From JAZKIX01 sp040384645 (GTDB lineage: Bacteria > Pseudomonadota > Gammaproteobacteria > Burkholderiales > Burkholderiaceae_D): a stretch of 64,000 nucleotides of DNA. Under the pieces are notes generated by a model. That model worked only from the letters and a program-made list of their open reading frames with translations. It had not been told where the DNA came from and searched no databases. Where the stretch lies: positions 1 through 64,000 of the forward strand of contig JAZKIX010000085.1 of NCBI GenBank assembly GCA_040384645.1, in the 5' to 3' direction. The position numbers were made by a program, and so were the translations under genes. Positions 16,700 to 25,215 of the stretch are shown one piece after another (the stretch's first letter is position 1; every line of letters begins with the position of its first letter).

Positions 16700-17929
16700 C
16701 TATGCCGTCCCGTGCCGACGCCGGTAACCATCCAAAAACCGCGCAATCCGGCCAAAAGCATCGGTCAAATCGTCGGAATTGGGCAAGAACACCACCCGGA
16801 AATGATCCGGCGCGATCCAGTTAAAACCAGTCCCCTGCACGATCAATACCTTGGCTTCGGCTAGCAATTCATAGGCAAATTGCTGATCGTCGGCAATCGG
16901 ATACATTTTGGCATCGAGCTTGGGGAACATATATAAGGCCGCTTTCGGCTTGACACACGTCACGCCCGGAATATCGGTCAACAGTTTGTGCGCCAGATCG
17001 CGCTGCTTCAGCAAACGCCCACCCGGCCCGACCAGGTCGCCGATACTTTGGTAGCCACCCAATGCCGTCTGGATCGCGTACTGACCCGGCACGTTGGCGC
17101 ATAGCCGCATCGAGGCCAGCATGTTCAAGCCTTCGATGTAATCCTTGGCGTGGCGTTTTTCGCCCGATACTGTCATCCAGCCGGCACGGTAGCCGCAGGA
17201 GCGGTAGTTTTTCGACAGGCCATTGAGCGTGATGAACAAGACATCGTCTGCCAGCGAAGCGATGGATACATGGGTTTCATCGTCGTACAGGGTCTTGTCG
17301 TAAATCTCATCGGCAAAGATGATCAACTGATGCTGGCGCGCGACTTCGACGATTTGCTGCAAGACTTCCACCGGATAGAGCGCGCCGGTTGGATTATTCG
17401 GGTTGATGACGACAATCGCCTTGGTGTTGGGCGTGATCTTGCGTTTGATATCGTCAATATCGGGCAACCAGCCCGATTGTTCATCGCAGATGTAATGCAC
17501 CGGTTTGCCGCTCGACAGGCTGACCGCTGCGGTCCACAGTGGGTAATCGGGTGCCGGCACCAGCACTTCGTCGCCGGTATTCAAGAGTGCATTCACGCCC
17601 ATCACGATTAGTTCGGAGGCGCCATTGCCGATGTAGATATCGTCGATGGTGACATCGGCAATTTTCTTGCCCTGGGTGTAGTGCATGATCGCCTTGCGCG
17701 GGGCGAACATGCCTTTGGAGTCGGTATAACCGGCCGCATTGTGCATATTGATGATCATGTCGTGCACGATCTCGTCCGGCGGATCAAAGCCAAATACGGC
17801 AAGGTTGCCGATATTGAGCTTGATGATCTTGTGGCCTTCTTCCTCCATCTGGCGCGATTTTTCCAGCACGGGGCCACGGATGTCATAACAAACATCAGCC
17901 AGCTTCTTCGATTTTTGAATCAGGCGCAA
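16700..17929 (-). CDS. alaA: AlaA-type glutamate-pyruvate aminotransferase
   Basis: A 409-residue PLP aminotransferase closely resembling E. coli AlaA (pyruvate plus glutamate to alanine plus 2-oxoglutarate). Seen: the N-terminal RGPVLEKSRQMEEEGHKI, AGYTDSKGMFAPRKAIMHY, VINPNNPTGALYP, IFADEIYDKTLYDD, and the PLP-lysine segment TLNGLSKNYRSCGYRAGW. The start is a TTG at 17929 with AAGGGA about 8 nt upstream; no in-frame ATG exists before a stop codon. A short leader ORF overlaps this start. The alaA-like gene next to hom is a recurrent betaproteobacterial arrangement, linking alanine and threonine/methionine synthesis. Confidence 0.88.
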   Translation of the reverse strand: MRLIQKSKKLADVCYDIRGPVLEKSRQMEEEGHKIIKLNIGNLAVFGFDPPDEIVHDMIINMHNAAGYTDSKGMFAPRKAIMHYTQGKKIADVTIDDIYIGNGASELIVMGVNALLNTGDEVLVPAPDYPLWTAAVSLSSGKPVHYICDEQSGWLPDIDDIKRKITPNTKAIVVINPNNPTGALYPVEVLQQIVEVARQHQLIIFADEIYDKTLYDDETHVSIASLADDVLFITLNGLSKNYRSCGYRAGWMTVSGEKRHAKDYIEGLNMLASMRLCANVPGQYAIQTALGGYQSIGDLVGPGGRLLKQRDLAHKLLTDIPGVTCVKPKAALYMFPKLDAKMYPIADDQQFAYELLAEAKVLIVQGTGFNWIAPDHFRVVFLPNSDDLTDAFGRIARFLDGYRRRHGTA

Positions 17930-18003
17930 TTGCGATCCCTTGGTTTGATGAGAACGGAGCTAACTAGATGGACGCGCCATGCTGCAGCGCGAAAGCCGTC
18001 CAT
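17920..18003 (-). promoter_or_regulatory. Possible leader ORF and hairpin before alaA
   Basis: A 27-codon ORF (MDGFRAAAWRVHLVSSVL start) begins at 18003 and ends at 17920, overlapping the alaA TTG start. Its first 36 bases form a hairpin (ATGGACG at 17968-17974 with CGTCCAT at 17997-18003). This is consistent with translational coupling or attenuation, but the ribosome-binding site is weak. Confidence 0.3.
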
Positions 18004-18344
18004 TTTGCCGAATCCGCCCTTATTTATCAATCTAAACCCGCTTTAGAGTCGATTAGAAACGATTAGAAAGTCTTATGGCTCTACTTAAGAACGAGTACTC
18101 GCCGATAGCGTCAAAAATTGTTGAGCCCCGCGCGAAGCAGCGTGATGACTGGCTCTGTAAAAATAAGCAACATCGTTGGCGCTCTTTAATTGCCGCTTAG
18201 ACGCCCGCCGTTCTAAGAAGATTGGTTCGAAGACAGCGATAGAAAACGCTACAATGCAGCCTCCTTTTGAGCAGATTGCGCGACATTGACGTTGAAACTA
18301 GTCAATAACCCGCCAGCAATTGTGCAAGTCGCCTTATTTCAATC
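17930..18344. other. Divergent intergenic region between alaA and the arn-side operon
   Basis: 415 bp without a supported long gene. It carries the alaA leader structure and a TACAAT hexamer at 18250-18255 that could be the -10 of the plus-strand genes. No clear -35 is seen. Confidence 0.45.
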
Positions 18345-18773
18345 ATGAAACTTCACGCCACCGCCACCCAGCAATACCAGACCGTTACCGCCTACGACGA
18401 TGTCAGTATTGAAATCAACGCCAAGTCCTTCCGCCATAGCCTGATCGTGCTGCCGGAAGTGGCACCAGTTGCCTGGCCGGTCGCATCGTTCGAGCTGTTA
18501 CAGGCTGAGCATTTTGCCCAGATCGAGGCTTATGTTCCCGATGTGGTCATTTTTGGCACCGGCGCACGGCAGCGTTTTGTCCACCCCAAGCTGATTAGCG
18601 CTTTATCGGCGCGCCACGTCGGGGTCGAATGCATGGATAACAAGGCCGCCTGCCGTACTTACAATATTTTGATGGCAGAAGGCCGCAAGGTTGCCCTGGC
18701 CCTGATCATCGAGGCCGACGTCAAAAGCGTAGCGAATGCCAACCACGACAATCCCACCAAAGACCTTTCCTGA
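18345..18773 (+). CDS. Mth938-like domain protein (DUF498/NDUFAF3 family)
   Basis: A 142-residue protein with the Mth938 fold: FRHSLIVLPEV, VPDVVIFGTGARQRF, and GVECMDNKAACRTYNILMAEGRKVALALI, where the late segment is highly typical. Relatives include the mitochondrial complex I assembly factor NDUFAF3, but the bacterial role is unclear. Its stop is followed 1 bp later by the arnT start, so it is very probably co-transcribed with the aminoarabinose genes. I infer only an operon link, not a role in lipid A modification. Confidence 0.82.
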   Translation: MKLHATATQQYQTVTAYDDVSIEINAKSFRHSLIVLPEVAPVAWPVASFELLQAEHFAQIEAYVPDVVIFGTGARQRFVHPKLISALSARHVGVECMDNKAACRTYNILMAEGRKVALALIIEADVKSVANANHDNPTKDLS

Positions 18774-18774
18774 C

Positions 18775-20439
18775 ATGACCGAACCGCATAATTCCAAGCC
18801 TTTCCTGTGGGCGCTTTTCCTTGTATTTTCAGTGTTGTGGTTTTATGGTCTGGACCTGCGCTCGCTGGTGCCGACCGATGAAGGCCGCTATGCGGAAATG
18901 GCGCGCGAAATGGTGGCGACTGGCGACTGGGTCACGACCCGACTGAACGGCGTCAAATATTTTGAAAAGCCGCCGCTGCAAATCTGGATGACCGCACTCA
19001 CCTTTGAATTATTCGGCCTGGGCGAATGGCAGGCGCGTTTCTGGACTGGCTTATGCGGCATGCTGGGCATTGTGTTGACCGCGCTGGCAGGCACCAAAGT
19101 GTTTAACCCGCGCGTCGGTTTCTATGCGGGTTTGACGCTAGCATCATGCTTTTACTGGGCTTCGATGGGCCATATCAACTCGCTAGATATGGGGCTGTCG
19201 GGCATGATGACGGCGGCGCTGTGCGCGCTGTTAATCGCGCAGCGCGATGATGCGACCGCCAAGGAACGGCGCAACTGGATGTTGCTGTGTTGGGCAGGAA
19301 TGGCGCTGGCCGTGTTATCCAAAGGGTTGATCGGGGTTGTTTTGCCAGGTGCGGTGCTGGTGCTGTACACAGTCTTGACGCGTGACTGGGCGATCTGGAA
19401 GCGGCTGCATGTAGGCAAAGGTTTGCTGACATTTTTTGCGATCACCACACCCTGGTTTGTGTTGGTCTCGCTCAAGAACCCTGAATTTGCGCATTTCTTT
19501 TTTATCCATGAACATTTCGAGCGCTTCCTGACCAAGACCCATCGCCGCGAAGGCCCTTGGCATTACTTCATCCCTATGCTCTTGGTCGGGATCGTGCCTT
19601 GGCTCGGGATGCTGGCGCAGAGTTTATGGCAAAGCTGGCGGCCATCTCTTGAGGTGGCGCAACCCGTATTTCAGGCCAAGAAATTACTGCTGATCTGGGC
19701 TGGTTTTATCTTTTTCTTTTTCAGTTACTCCGGCTCTAAATTACCGTCGTATATTTTGCCGATTTTCCCTGCGCTGGCGCTATTGGTCGCCGCTTATATG
19801 GAAAACGCCACACGCAAGGGCATGATGCTGGGCGCCGCGCTCGTTGCCTTGCTTGGCGCATTGGGGCTTGCCTTTGGCAGCAGGTTACCAGCGGTGGCCA
19901 GCGACGCTCACGATCACACGCTATATCTGGCGTATTTGCCATGGGTCTTGGCCGCCGCCGCTGCGCTGTTGGTCGGCGGTGTGATCGGGCTTTGGTATGC
20001 GCGCCGCCTTCAGCGTGATTTAATCGTACTGGCGCTGGCATTGGCCGGATTCGCCGGCAGTTATCTGATGCAACTAGGCTTCGAACCTTTCGGCTATGAC
20101 CGCTCCGGCAAATCGCTGGTGCCGGCGACGCTAGCGGAGTTGACGCCGCAAACCAAGATATACGCCGTCGGCATGTATGACCAGACACTGCCTTTTTACT
20201 TGCAACGAACCACCACGCTGGTCGCGCATAGAGATGAACTCGATTTCGGGCTAGCGAACGACCCGAGTCTGTGGATTGAAAATGTCGACGATTTTTTCAA
20301 GCTATGGCGCGACGGCCCCAAGGCTCTGGCGATTATCCGGCCGGGAAGTTATCTCGAATTTCAAGGAAAAGGTCTGCCGATGCGGCTCATTGCCCAAGAT
20401 TTACGCCGGGTCATCATAACCAATGACTTGAAAAAATAA
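18775..20439 (+). CDS. arnT: ArnT-like lipid A aminoarabinose transferase (GT83/PMT family)
   Basis: An inner-membrane glycosyltransferase of about 554 residues with many transmembrane spans. It would transfer L-Ara4N from undecaprenyl phosphate to lipid A phosphate at the periplasmic face. Seen: the first periplasmic-loop acidic motif SLVPTDEGRYAEMAREM, then TRLNGVKYFEKPPLQIW, SLDMGLSGMMTAA, FIHEHFERFLTKTHRREGPWHYF and SGSKLPSYILPIFPALA, all typical of ArnT/PMT proteins. The ATG at 18775 is chosen because it directly follows the preceding stop. It heads a full set of arn genes. Such modification lowers the negative charge of LPS and gives polymyxin resistance in other bacteria. Confidence 0.88.
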   Translation: MTEPHNSKPFLWALFLVFSVLWFYGLDLRSLVPTDEGRYAEMAREMVATGDWVTTRLNGVKYFEKPPLQIWMTALTFELFGLGEWQARFWTGLCGMLGIVLTALAGTKVFNPRVGFYAGLTLASCFYWASMGHINSLDMGLSGMMTAALCALLIAQRDDATAKERRNWMLLCWAGMALAVLSKGLIGVVLPGAVLVLYTVLTRDWAIWKRLHVGKGLLTFFAITTPWFVLVSLKNPEFAHFFFIHEHFERFLTKTHRREGPWHYFIPMLLVGIVPWLGMLAQSLWQSWRPSLEVAQPVFQAKKLLLIWAGFIFFFFSYSGSKLPSYILPIFPALALLVAAYMENATRKGMMLGAALVALLGALGLAFGSRLPAVASDAHDHTLYLAYLPWVLAAAAALLVGGVIGLWYARRLQRDLIVLALALAGFAGSYLMQLGFEPFGYDRSGKSLVPATLAELTPQTKIYAVGMYDQTLPFYLQRTTTLVAHRDELDFGLANDPSLWIENVDDFFKLWRDGPKALAIIRPGSYLEFQGKGLPMRLIAQDLRRVIITNDLKK

Positions 20440-20454
20440 TCTAGAAGAATCCCC

Positions 20455-20826
20455 ATGAATATAGGTACTTTCGGCTTTATTTTTAGCGGTATCTTGCTTA
20501 ACGCAATGGCACAACTATTGCTCAAAGCCGGCACCAACGCAGTAGGCGCGATCCACCTGACGGCCGAAAACTGGTTTGCAACCGGATTGAAACTGGCGAC
20601 CCAATTGCCGATCCTGGGCGGTTTGANNNNNNNNNNAATCTCGGTGGTGGTCTGGATCATCGGCCTGTCGCGGGTCGATGTCACGATTGCCTATCCGCTA
20701 CTGTCGCTGGGTTATATCGTCAATGCCTTCGGCGCCTGGTATTTTTTGGGGGAAGTCATTTCGCTGCAAAGGATTCTGGCAATTGGGGTGATTATTGCGG
20801 GGGTGGCATTGTTGGTACGCAGTTAA
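20455..20826 (+). CDS. SMR/EamA-type small transporter (ArnE/ArnF-like)
   Basis: A 123-residue, four-helix small multidrug-resistance-type membrane protein (GFIFSGILLNAMAQLLLKAGT; SVVVWIIGLSRVDVTIAYPLLSLGYIVNAFGAWYF split over helices). In the arn context this family flips undecaprenyl-phosphate-aminoarabinose. E. coli uses a heterodimer of ArnE and ArnF, but only one gene is present here, so a homodimer or a partner elsewhere is likely. Ten Ns at 20627-20636 hide four residues but keep the frame. It begins 15 bp after arnT. Confidence 0.78.
   Translation: MNIGTFGFIFSGILLNAMAQLLLKAGTNAVGAIHLTAENWFATGLKLATQLPILGGLXXXXISVVVWIIGLSRVDVTIAYPLLSLGYIVNAFGAWYFLGEVISLQRILAIGVIIAGVALLVRS
20627..20636. 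other. Run of 10 N inside the ArnE/F-like gene
   Basis: The frame is preserved, and the four hidden residues fit the expected second/third helix length, so the gap size may be true here. Confidence 0.85.
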
Positions 20827-20866
20827 ATCGAAGCCATTAAGCAAGCCGTGATATAGGTAATTTAAA

Positions 20867-20940
20867 GGGGGTATAGGCCGAAACAATGCCTTACCCGCAG
20901 GTTTTTATTGCGGCTTTAAATATACATACCCCAGTATAAA
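20867..20940 (-). repeat. FamA dispersed repeat, copy 5 (inverted)
   Basis: Read on the minus strand: ATACTGGGGTATGTAT, GCAATAAAAACCTGCGGG, GGC(ATTGTTTC)GGCC, ATACCCCC. In this copy the 5' hairpin loop GGGGTAT could alternatively pair with the 3' ATACCCCC end. It lies between the ArnE/F-like and arnB genes, inside the arn operon. Confidence 0.82.
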
Positions 20941-21018
20941 CAATCCTTTTATGCCTTTAAAATGCGTTTGCCTTCACATCTGAAACGCATCTCAACTATT
21001 TTTGCCGCACAACGCTCA

Positions 21019-22158
21019 ATGACCAACGCGCCCGCACTGCCCTTTCTCCCCTTTTCCCGCCCTACCATCGATGAGGCCACGATTACCGCCGTGGGCGAAG
21101 TACTACGTTCGGGTTGGATTACCAGCGGCCCCAAGGTACAGGCCTTTGAAGCGCTGTTGTCGGAATATTTCGGCGGCCGACCGGTGCGCACCTTTAACTC
21201 CGGCACTTGCACCATGGAAATCGCGCTACGCGTGGCCGGCATCGGCCCCGGCGATGAAGTCATCACGACGCCGATCTCGTGGGTCGCGACCGCCAACGTC
21301 ATCATCGAAGTCGGCGCCACACCGGTATTTGCAGATATCGATCCGATCACGCGCAATATCGATCTCGACAAGCTGGAAGCAGCGATTACGCCACGCACCA
21401 AGGCGATCATTCCCGTGTATTTATCCGGCTTGCCGGTCGATATGGATCGCCTGTACGCGATTGCCGCCAAATACAAACTGCGTGTGGTGGAAGACGCGGC
21501 GCAAGCCATCGGCTCCAGCTGGAAAGGACAGCGCATCGGCGCGTTCGGCGATTTTGCTTCCTTCAGCTTTCAAGCCAATAAAAACATCACCACCGGCGAA
21601 GGCGGTTGCCTAGTGTTGAACAATTTGGAAGAAGCGCGATTGGCGGAAAAATACCGCTTGCAGGGCGTCACCCGCAGCGGGCTGGACGGCATCGATGTCG
21701 ACGTGCTGGGCGGCAAATACAATATGACCGACATCACGGCCGCCATCGGCCTCGGTCAAATGGCCAATATCGAGACTATCACCCACCATCGCCGTGCCTT
21801 GGCGCAACATTATTTCACCTGTTTTGGCAGCAGCTTTGAAGCTGACAGCGGCGCCCAATTGCCGCTGGCCGATCTGGAAAATAGCAACTGGCATCTATTC
21901 CAGGTCATCTTGCCGGATCGGATGGTGCGCAGCGACTTCATGGCTAAAATGTTGGAACAGCAGATCGGCATCGGCTACCATTACGCGCCGATTCACCTGT
22001 TCACGCTATACCGCAAGCGCGGCTTTAGCGAGGGCATGTTCCCGGTTGCGGAACGGATCGGCCGCCAAACCGTGACCTTGCCCATGTTTTACGCTATGGC
22101 AACAAACGACGTCGAACGTGTGGTGAAGGCGGTAAAATCCGTCCTCCAACAATCTTGA
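21019..22158 (+). CDS. arnB: ArnB-like UDP-4-keto-pentose aminotransferase
   Basis: A DegT/DnrJ/EryC1-family PLP aminotransferase of about 379 residues that converts UDP-4-keto-arabinose to UDP-L-Ara4N. Seen: FSRPTIDEATITAVGEVLRS, GWITSGPKVQAFE, FNSGTCTMEIALRVAG, VVEDAAQAIGSSWKG and the PLP-lysine segment SFQANKNITTGEGG. The late HYAPIHLFTLYRK is typical of ArnB. The ATG at 21019 is preferred to an upstream in-frame start at 20962, which would run close to the FamA repeat. Position inside the arn cluster supports the assignment. Confidence 0.9.
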   Translation: MTNAPALPFLPFSRPTIDEATITAVGEVLRSGWITSGPKVQAFEALLSEYFGGRPVRTFNSGTCTMEIALRVAGIGPGDEVITTPISWVATANVIIEVGATPVFADIDPITRNIDLDKLEAAITPRTKAIIPVYLSGLPVDMDRLYAIAAKYKLRVVEDAAQAIGSSWKGQRIGAFGDFASFSFQANKNITTGEGGCLVLNNLEEARLAEKYRLQGVTRSGLDGIDVDVLGGKYNMTDITAAIGLGQMANIETITHHRRALAQHYFTCFGSSFEADSGAQLPLADLENSNWHLFQVILPDRMVRSDFMAKMLEQQIGIGYHYAPIHLFTLYRKRGFSEGMFPVAERIGRQTVTLPMFYAMATNDVERVVKAVKSVLQQS

Positions 22159-22170
22159 AGTGCAGTCTCA

Positions 22171-23175
22171 ATGAAACCAGAACTGTCCGTCGTCATCCCC
22201 ATCTACAACGAAGAAGCCGGTCTGGCGCAATTGTTCGCCCGCCTGTATCCAGCGCTTGATGCGCTCGCCGCCAAGGGTACCAGCTACGAAATCATCTTTA
22301 TCAACGATGGCAGTCACGACCGCTCGGTATCGATCTTGGCCGAGCAATTCCGCGAGCGCCCGGACGTGACGCGGGTGGTGCTGTTCAACGGCAATTACGG
22401 CCAGCACATGGCAATATTGGCTGGCTTTGAGGCAACGCGTGGCAATATCGTCGTCACGCTCGATGCCGATTTGCAAAATCCGCCGGAAGAAATCGGTAAC
22501 CTGGTGGCAAAAATGCGCGAAGGTTACGACTACGTCGGGTCGATCCGGCGCAAACGGCAAGACGCTGCATGGCGCACCATTGCCTCGAAATTGATGAACC
22601 GCCTGCGCGAAAAAATTACCCGTATCAAGATCACTGACCAAGGCAATATGCTGCGCGCCTACGGCCGCAATGTGATCGACCTGATCAACCGCTGCGGCGA
22701 GGTCAATACCTTCGTGCCAGCACTGGCCTACAACTTTGCCCGCAAGCCCACTGAAATCACGGTCGAGCACGAAGAGCGCGCCGCCGGCGAATCGAAATAT
22801 TCACTCTACAGCCTGATCCGGCTCAACTTTGATCTGGTAACGGGGTTTTCGCTGGTACCGCTGCAAATATTTTCGATGATGGGCATGGCCTTATCGGTTG
22901 GCTCGGGCGCCTTGGTCCTCTTGCTTTTGATACGCCGCTTCGTGTGGGGCGCAGAAGCTGAAGGTGTGTTCACCCTGTTCGCCATCGCCTTCTTCCTGAT
23001 GGGCGTGATCCTGTTCGGCATCGGTCTGGTCGGCGAATACGTAGGACGTATTTTCCAGCAAGTACGTGCCCGTCCGCGCTACGTGATCCAAACTATTTTG
23101 CAAGAAATCGACGGTGCGCCCATAGCGCCATCCTCAGACGACATATTGGAACAGCGTCTGGTATCGCGTGCATGA
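22171..23175 (+). CDS. arnC: ArnC-like undecaprenyl-phosphate formamido-arabinose transferase
   Basis: A GT2 glycosyltransferase of 334 residues that attaches formylated Ara4N to undecaprenyl phosphate at the cytoplasmic face. Seen: the N-terminal SVVIPIYNEEAGLAQLFARL, FINDGSHDRS, the DXD-type VVTLDADLQNPPEEI, and EHEERAAGESKYSLYSLIRL. Two C-terminal transmembrane helices follow (around FSMMGMALSVGSGALVLLLL and FAIAFFLMGVILFGIGLVGE). Its start lies 13 bp after arnB, and its stop overlaps the next gene's possible GTG start, so translational coupling is likely. Confidence 0.9.
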   Translation: MKPELSVVIPIYNEEAGLAQLFARLYPALDALAAKGTSYEIIFINDGSHDRSVSILAEQFRERPDVTRVVLFNGNYGQHMAILAGFEATRGNIVVTLDADLQNPPEEIGNLVAKMREGYDYVGSIRRKRQDAAWRTIASKLMNRLREKITRIKITDQGNMLRAYGRNVIDLINRCGEVNTFVPALAYNFARKPTEITVEHEERAAGESKYSLYSLIRLNFDLVTGFSLVPLQIFSMMGMALSVGSGALVLLLLIRRFVWGAEAEGVFTLFAIAFFLMGVILFGIGLVGEYVGRIFQQVRARPRYVIQTILQEIDGAPIAPSSDDILEQRLVSRA

Positions 23176-23185
23176 GCCGGCAGCC

Positions 23186-24091
23186 ATGAGAGCAGTGGTA
23201 TTTGCCTATCACAACGTCGGCGTCCGTTGCCTGAAAGTCTTACTGGCGCGTGGCGTTGATGTAGCGCTGGTCGTCACGCATGAAGACAATCCGGCGGAGT
23301 CAATCTGGTTCGACTCGGTAGCGGCTGTCTGCGTCGAATACAGCATTGCATGCATCACACCAGCCGATCCAGCGACGTCGGCGCTGCATATGCAAATCGA
23401 AGCGATCGCACCCGATTTCATTTTCAGTTTTTATTACCGGCACATGCTGCCGGTCGGATTGCTGGCACTAGCCAAGCACGGCGCTTTCAATATGCATGGC
23501 TCCTTGTTGCCGAAGTATCGCGGCCGGGTGCCGGTCAACTGGGCCGTGCTGCATGGCGAAACAGAAACCGGCGCGACCCTGCACGAGATGGCAGCAAAGC
23601 CGGACGCCGGCGCCATCATTGCCCAAACCGCCGTGCCGATCCTGCCGGACGATACCGCGTTTGAAGTCTTTGGGAAATTGACGGTCGCCGCGGAACAAAC
23701 CTTGTGGCAAGCCTTGCCGGCATTGTTATCTGGCACATGGGTCAGACAGCCAAACAATGTATCCGCAGGCAGCTATTTCGGCGGTCGCAAGCCGGAAGAT
23801 GGCCGCATCGACTGGCGCCAGCCAGCACAACAGGTCTACAACCTGATACGCGCGGTTGCGCCGCCCTACCCCGGCGCGTTTACCGAAATCAAGGGTCGAA
23901 CCTACGTCATCGCTAAAGCCAGGCTGGACCAGAGACCGCTTTTGGCATTGGCGCATTTGCCCTTGGGCTTGGCGGTAGTGGATAATGTCGTGTTAGGCAT
24001 TTGCGGCGATGGCCGCGCAGTGAAAATCATGGAATTGCTTGTAGACGGCGAAGTTATCGAAGCCGCCCAGCTCCAAAAACACCTGTCATAG
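23186..24091 (+). CDS. UDP-Ara4N formyltransferase (ArnA N-terminal half as a separate gene)
   Basis: A 10-formyl-tetrahydrofolate-dependent formyltransferase corresponding to the first domain of E. coli ArnA. Catalytic residues are visible: Asn-His in FNMHGSLLPKYRGRVPVNW and Asp in HEMAAKPDAGAIIAQ. The C-terminal domain contains GRIDWRQPAQQVYNLIRAV. The ATG at 23186 is used; a GTG at 23168 would overlap arnC and is a possible alternative. In E. coli this domain is fused to the decarboxylase. Here the two are separate genes, 58 bp apart, so the ArnA hexameric fusion is absent. Confidence 0.88.
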   Translation: MRAVVFAYHNVGVRCLKVLLARGVDVALVVTHEDNPAESIWFDSVAAVCVEYSIACITPADPATSALHMQIEAIAPDFIFSFYYRHMLPVGLLALAKHGAFNMHGSLLPKYRGRVPVNWAVLHGETETGATLHEMAAKPDAGAIIAQTAVPILPDDTAFEVFGKLTVAAEQTLWQALPALLSGTWVRQPNNVSAGSYFGGRKPEDGRIDWRQPAQQVYNLIRAVAPPYPGAFTEIKGRTYVIAKARLDQRPLLALAHLPLGLAVVDNVVLGICGDGRAVKIMELLVDGEVIEAAQLQKHLS

Positions 24092-24149
24092 TCGCGCACG
24101 AATTCATGCGCCGGACATCCAATCTGTTTGAATCAAAAGAGAATCTCGA

Positions 24150-25202
24150 ATGAAAAAAGTCCTCATCCTTGGCGTCAACGGTTTTATCGGTCATCACCTT
24201 TCACAACGCATACTGGAAACCACCGACTGGCATGTCTATGGCATGGACATGATGTCAGATCGCATCACCGACTTGCTAGAAAATGACGCCTACAAAGCGC
24301 GCATGCATTTCTTTGAAGGCGATATCACCATCAACAAAGAGTGGGTCGAATACCACGTCAAGAAATGCGATGTCATCTTGCCACTGGTCGCCATCGCGAC
24401 ACCATCGACTTACGTCAAAGAACCGCTGCGCGTATTCGAACTCGACTTTGAAGCCAATTTGCCAATCGTGCGCTCTGCCGCCAAATATGGCAAACATCTG
24501 ATTTTTCCATCCACATCGGAAGTGTATGGCATGTGCCACGACGATGAATTCGACCCCGAGCAATCCGAATTGATTTGCGGCCCGATCAATAAGCCGCGCT
24601 GGATTTATTCATGCGCCAAGCAATTGATGGATCGCGTCATCTGGGGCTATGGCATGGAAGGCTTAAACTTCACTCTGTTCCGTCCCTTCAACTGGATCGG
24701 CGCCGGACTCGATTCGATCCACACGCCAAAAGAAGGATCATCGCGCGTGGTAACACAATTTTTCGGCCATATCGTGCGCGGCGAAAATATCTCGCTAGTC
24801 GACGGCGGTCAACAAAAACGCGCCTTTACCCACATCGGCGACGGGATTGATGCGCTGATGAAAATCATCGCCAATGAAAACGGCATTGCCACCGGCAAGA
24901 TCTATAACATCGGCAATCCAGTAAATAATTTTTCTATCCGTGACCTGGCCAATATGATGCTGGAACTGGCACGCGAATACCCCGAATACAGCGAATCGGT
25001 CCAGAAGGTAACACTGGTCGAAACCACTTCTGGTGCGTATTACGGTGCGGGCTATCAAGACGTACAAAATCGGGTACCGAAAATCACCAATACCTGCGAA
25101 GAACTCAATTGGCAGCCAAGCACCACCATGGCCGATACCTTACGCAATATTTTCGACGCTTACCGCAGCCAAGTCGCCGAAGCCCGCGCCCTGATGGATT
25201 AA
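24150..25202 (+). CDS. UDP-glucuronate C4-oxidase/decarboxylase (ArnA C-terminal half as a separate gene)
   Basis: A 350-residue extended SDR that oxidises and decarboxylates UDP-glucuronate to UDP-4-keto-pentose, the first committed step to Ara4N. Seen: the Rossmann GxxGxxG in LILGVNGFIGHHL, the catalytic serine region FPSTSEVYGMC and YxxxK in WIYSCAKQLMDRVIWGYG. RPFNWIGAGLDSIHTPKEGS is highly characteristic of the ArnA dehydrogenase domain. It matches that domain as a stand-alone protein. arnD follows 13 bp downstream. Confidence 0.9.
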   Translation: MKKVLILGVNGFIGHHLSQRILETTDWHVYGMDMMSDRITDLLENDAYKARMHFFEGDITINKEWVEYHVKKCDVILPLVAIATPSTYVKEPLRVFELDFEANLPIVRSAAKYGKHLIFPSTSEVYGMCHDDEFDPEQSELICGPINKPRWIYSCAKQLMDRVIWGYGMEGLNFTLFRPFNWIGAGLDSIHTPKEGSSRVVTQFFGHIVRGENISLVDGGQQKRAFTHIGDGIDALMKIIANENGIATGKIYNIGNPVNNFSIRDLANMMLELAREYPEYSESVQKVTLVETTSGAYYGAGYQDVQNRVPKITNTCEELNWQPSTTMADTLRNIFDAYRSQVAEARALMD

Positions 25203-25215
25203 GCGGATTAAACCC

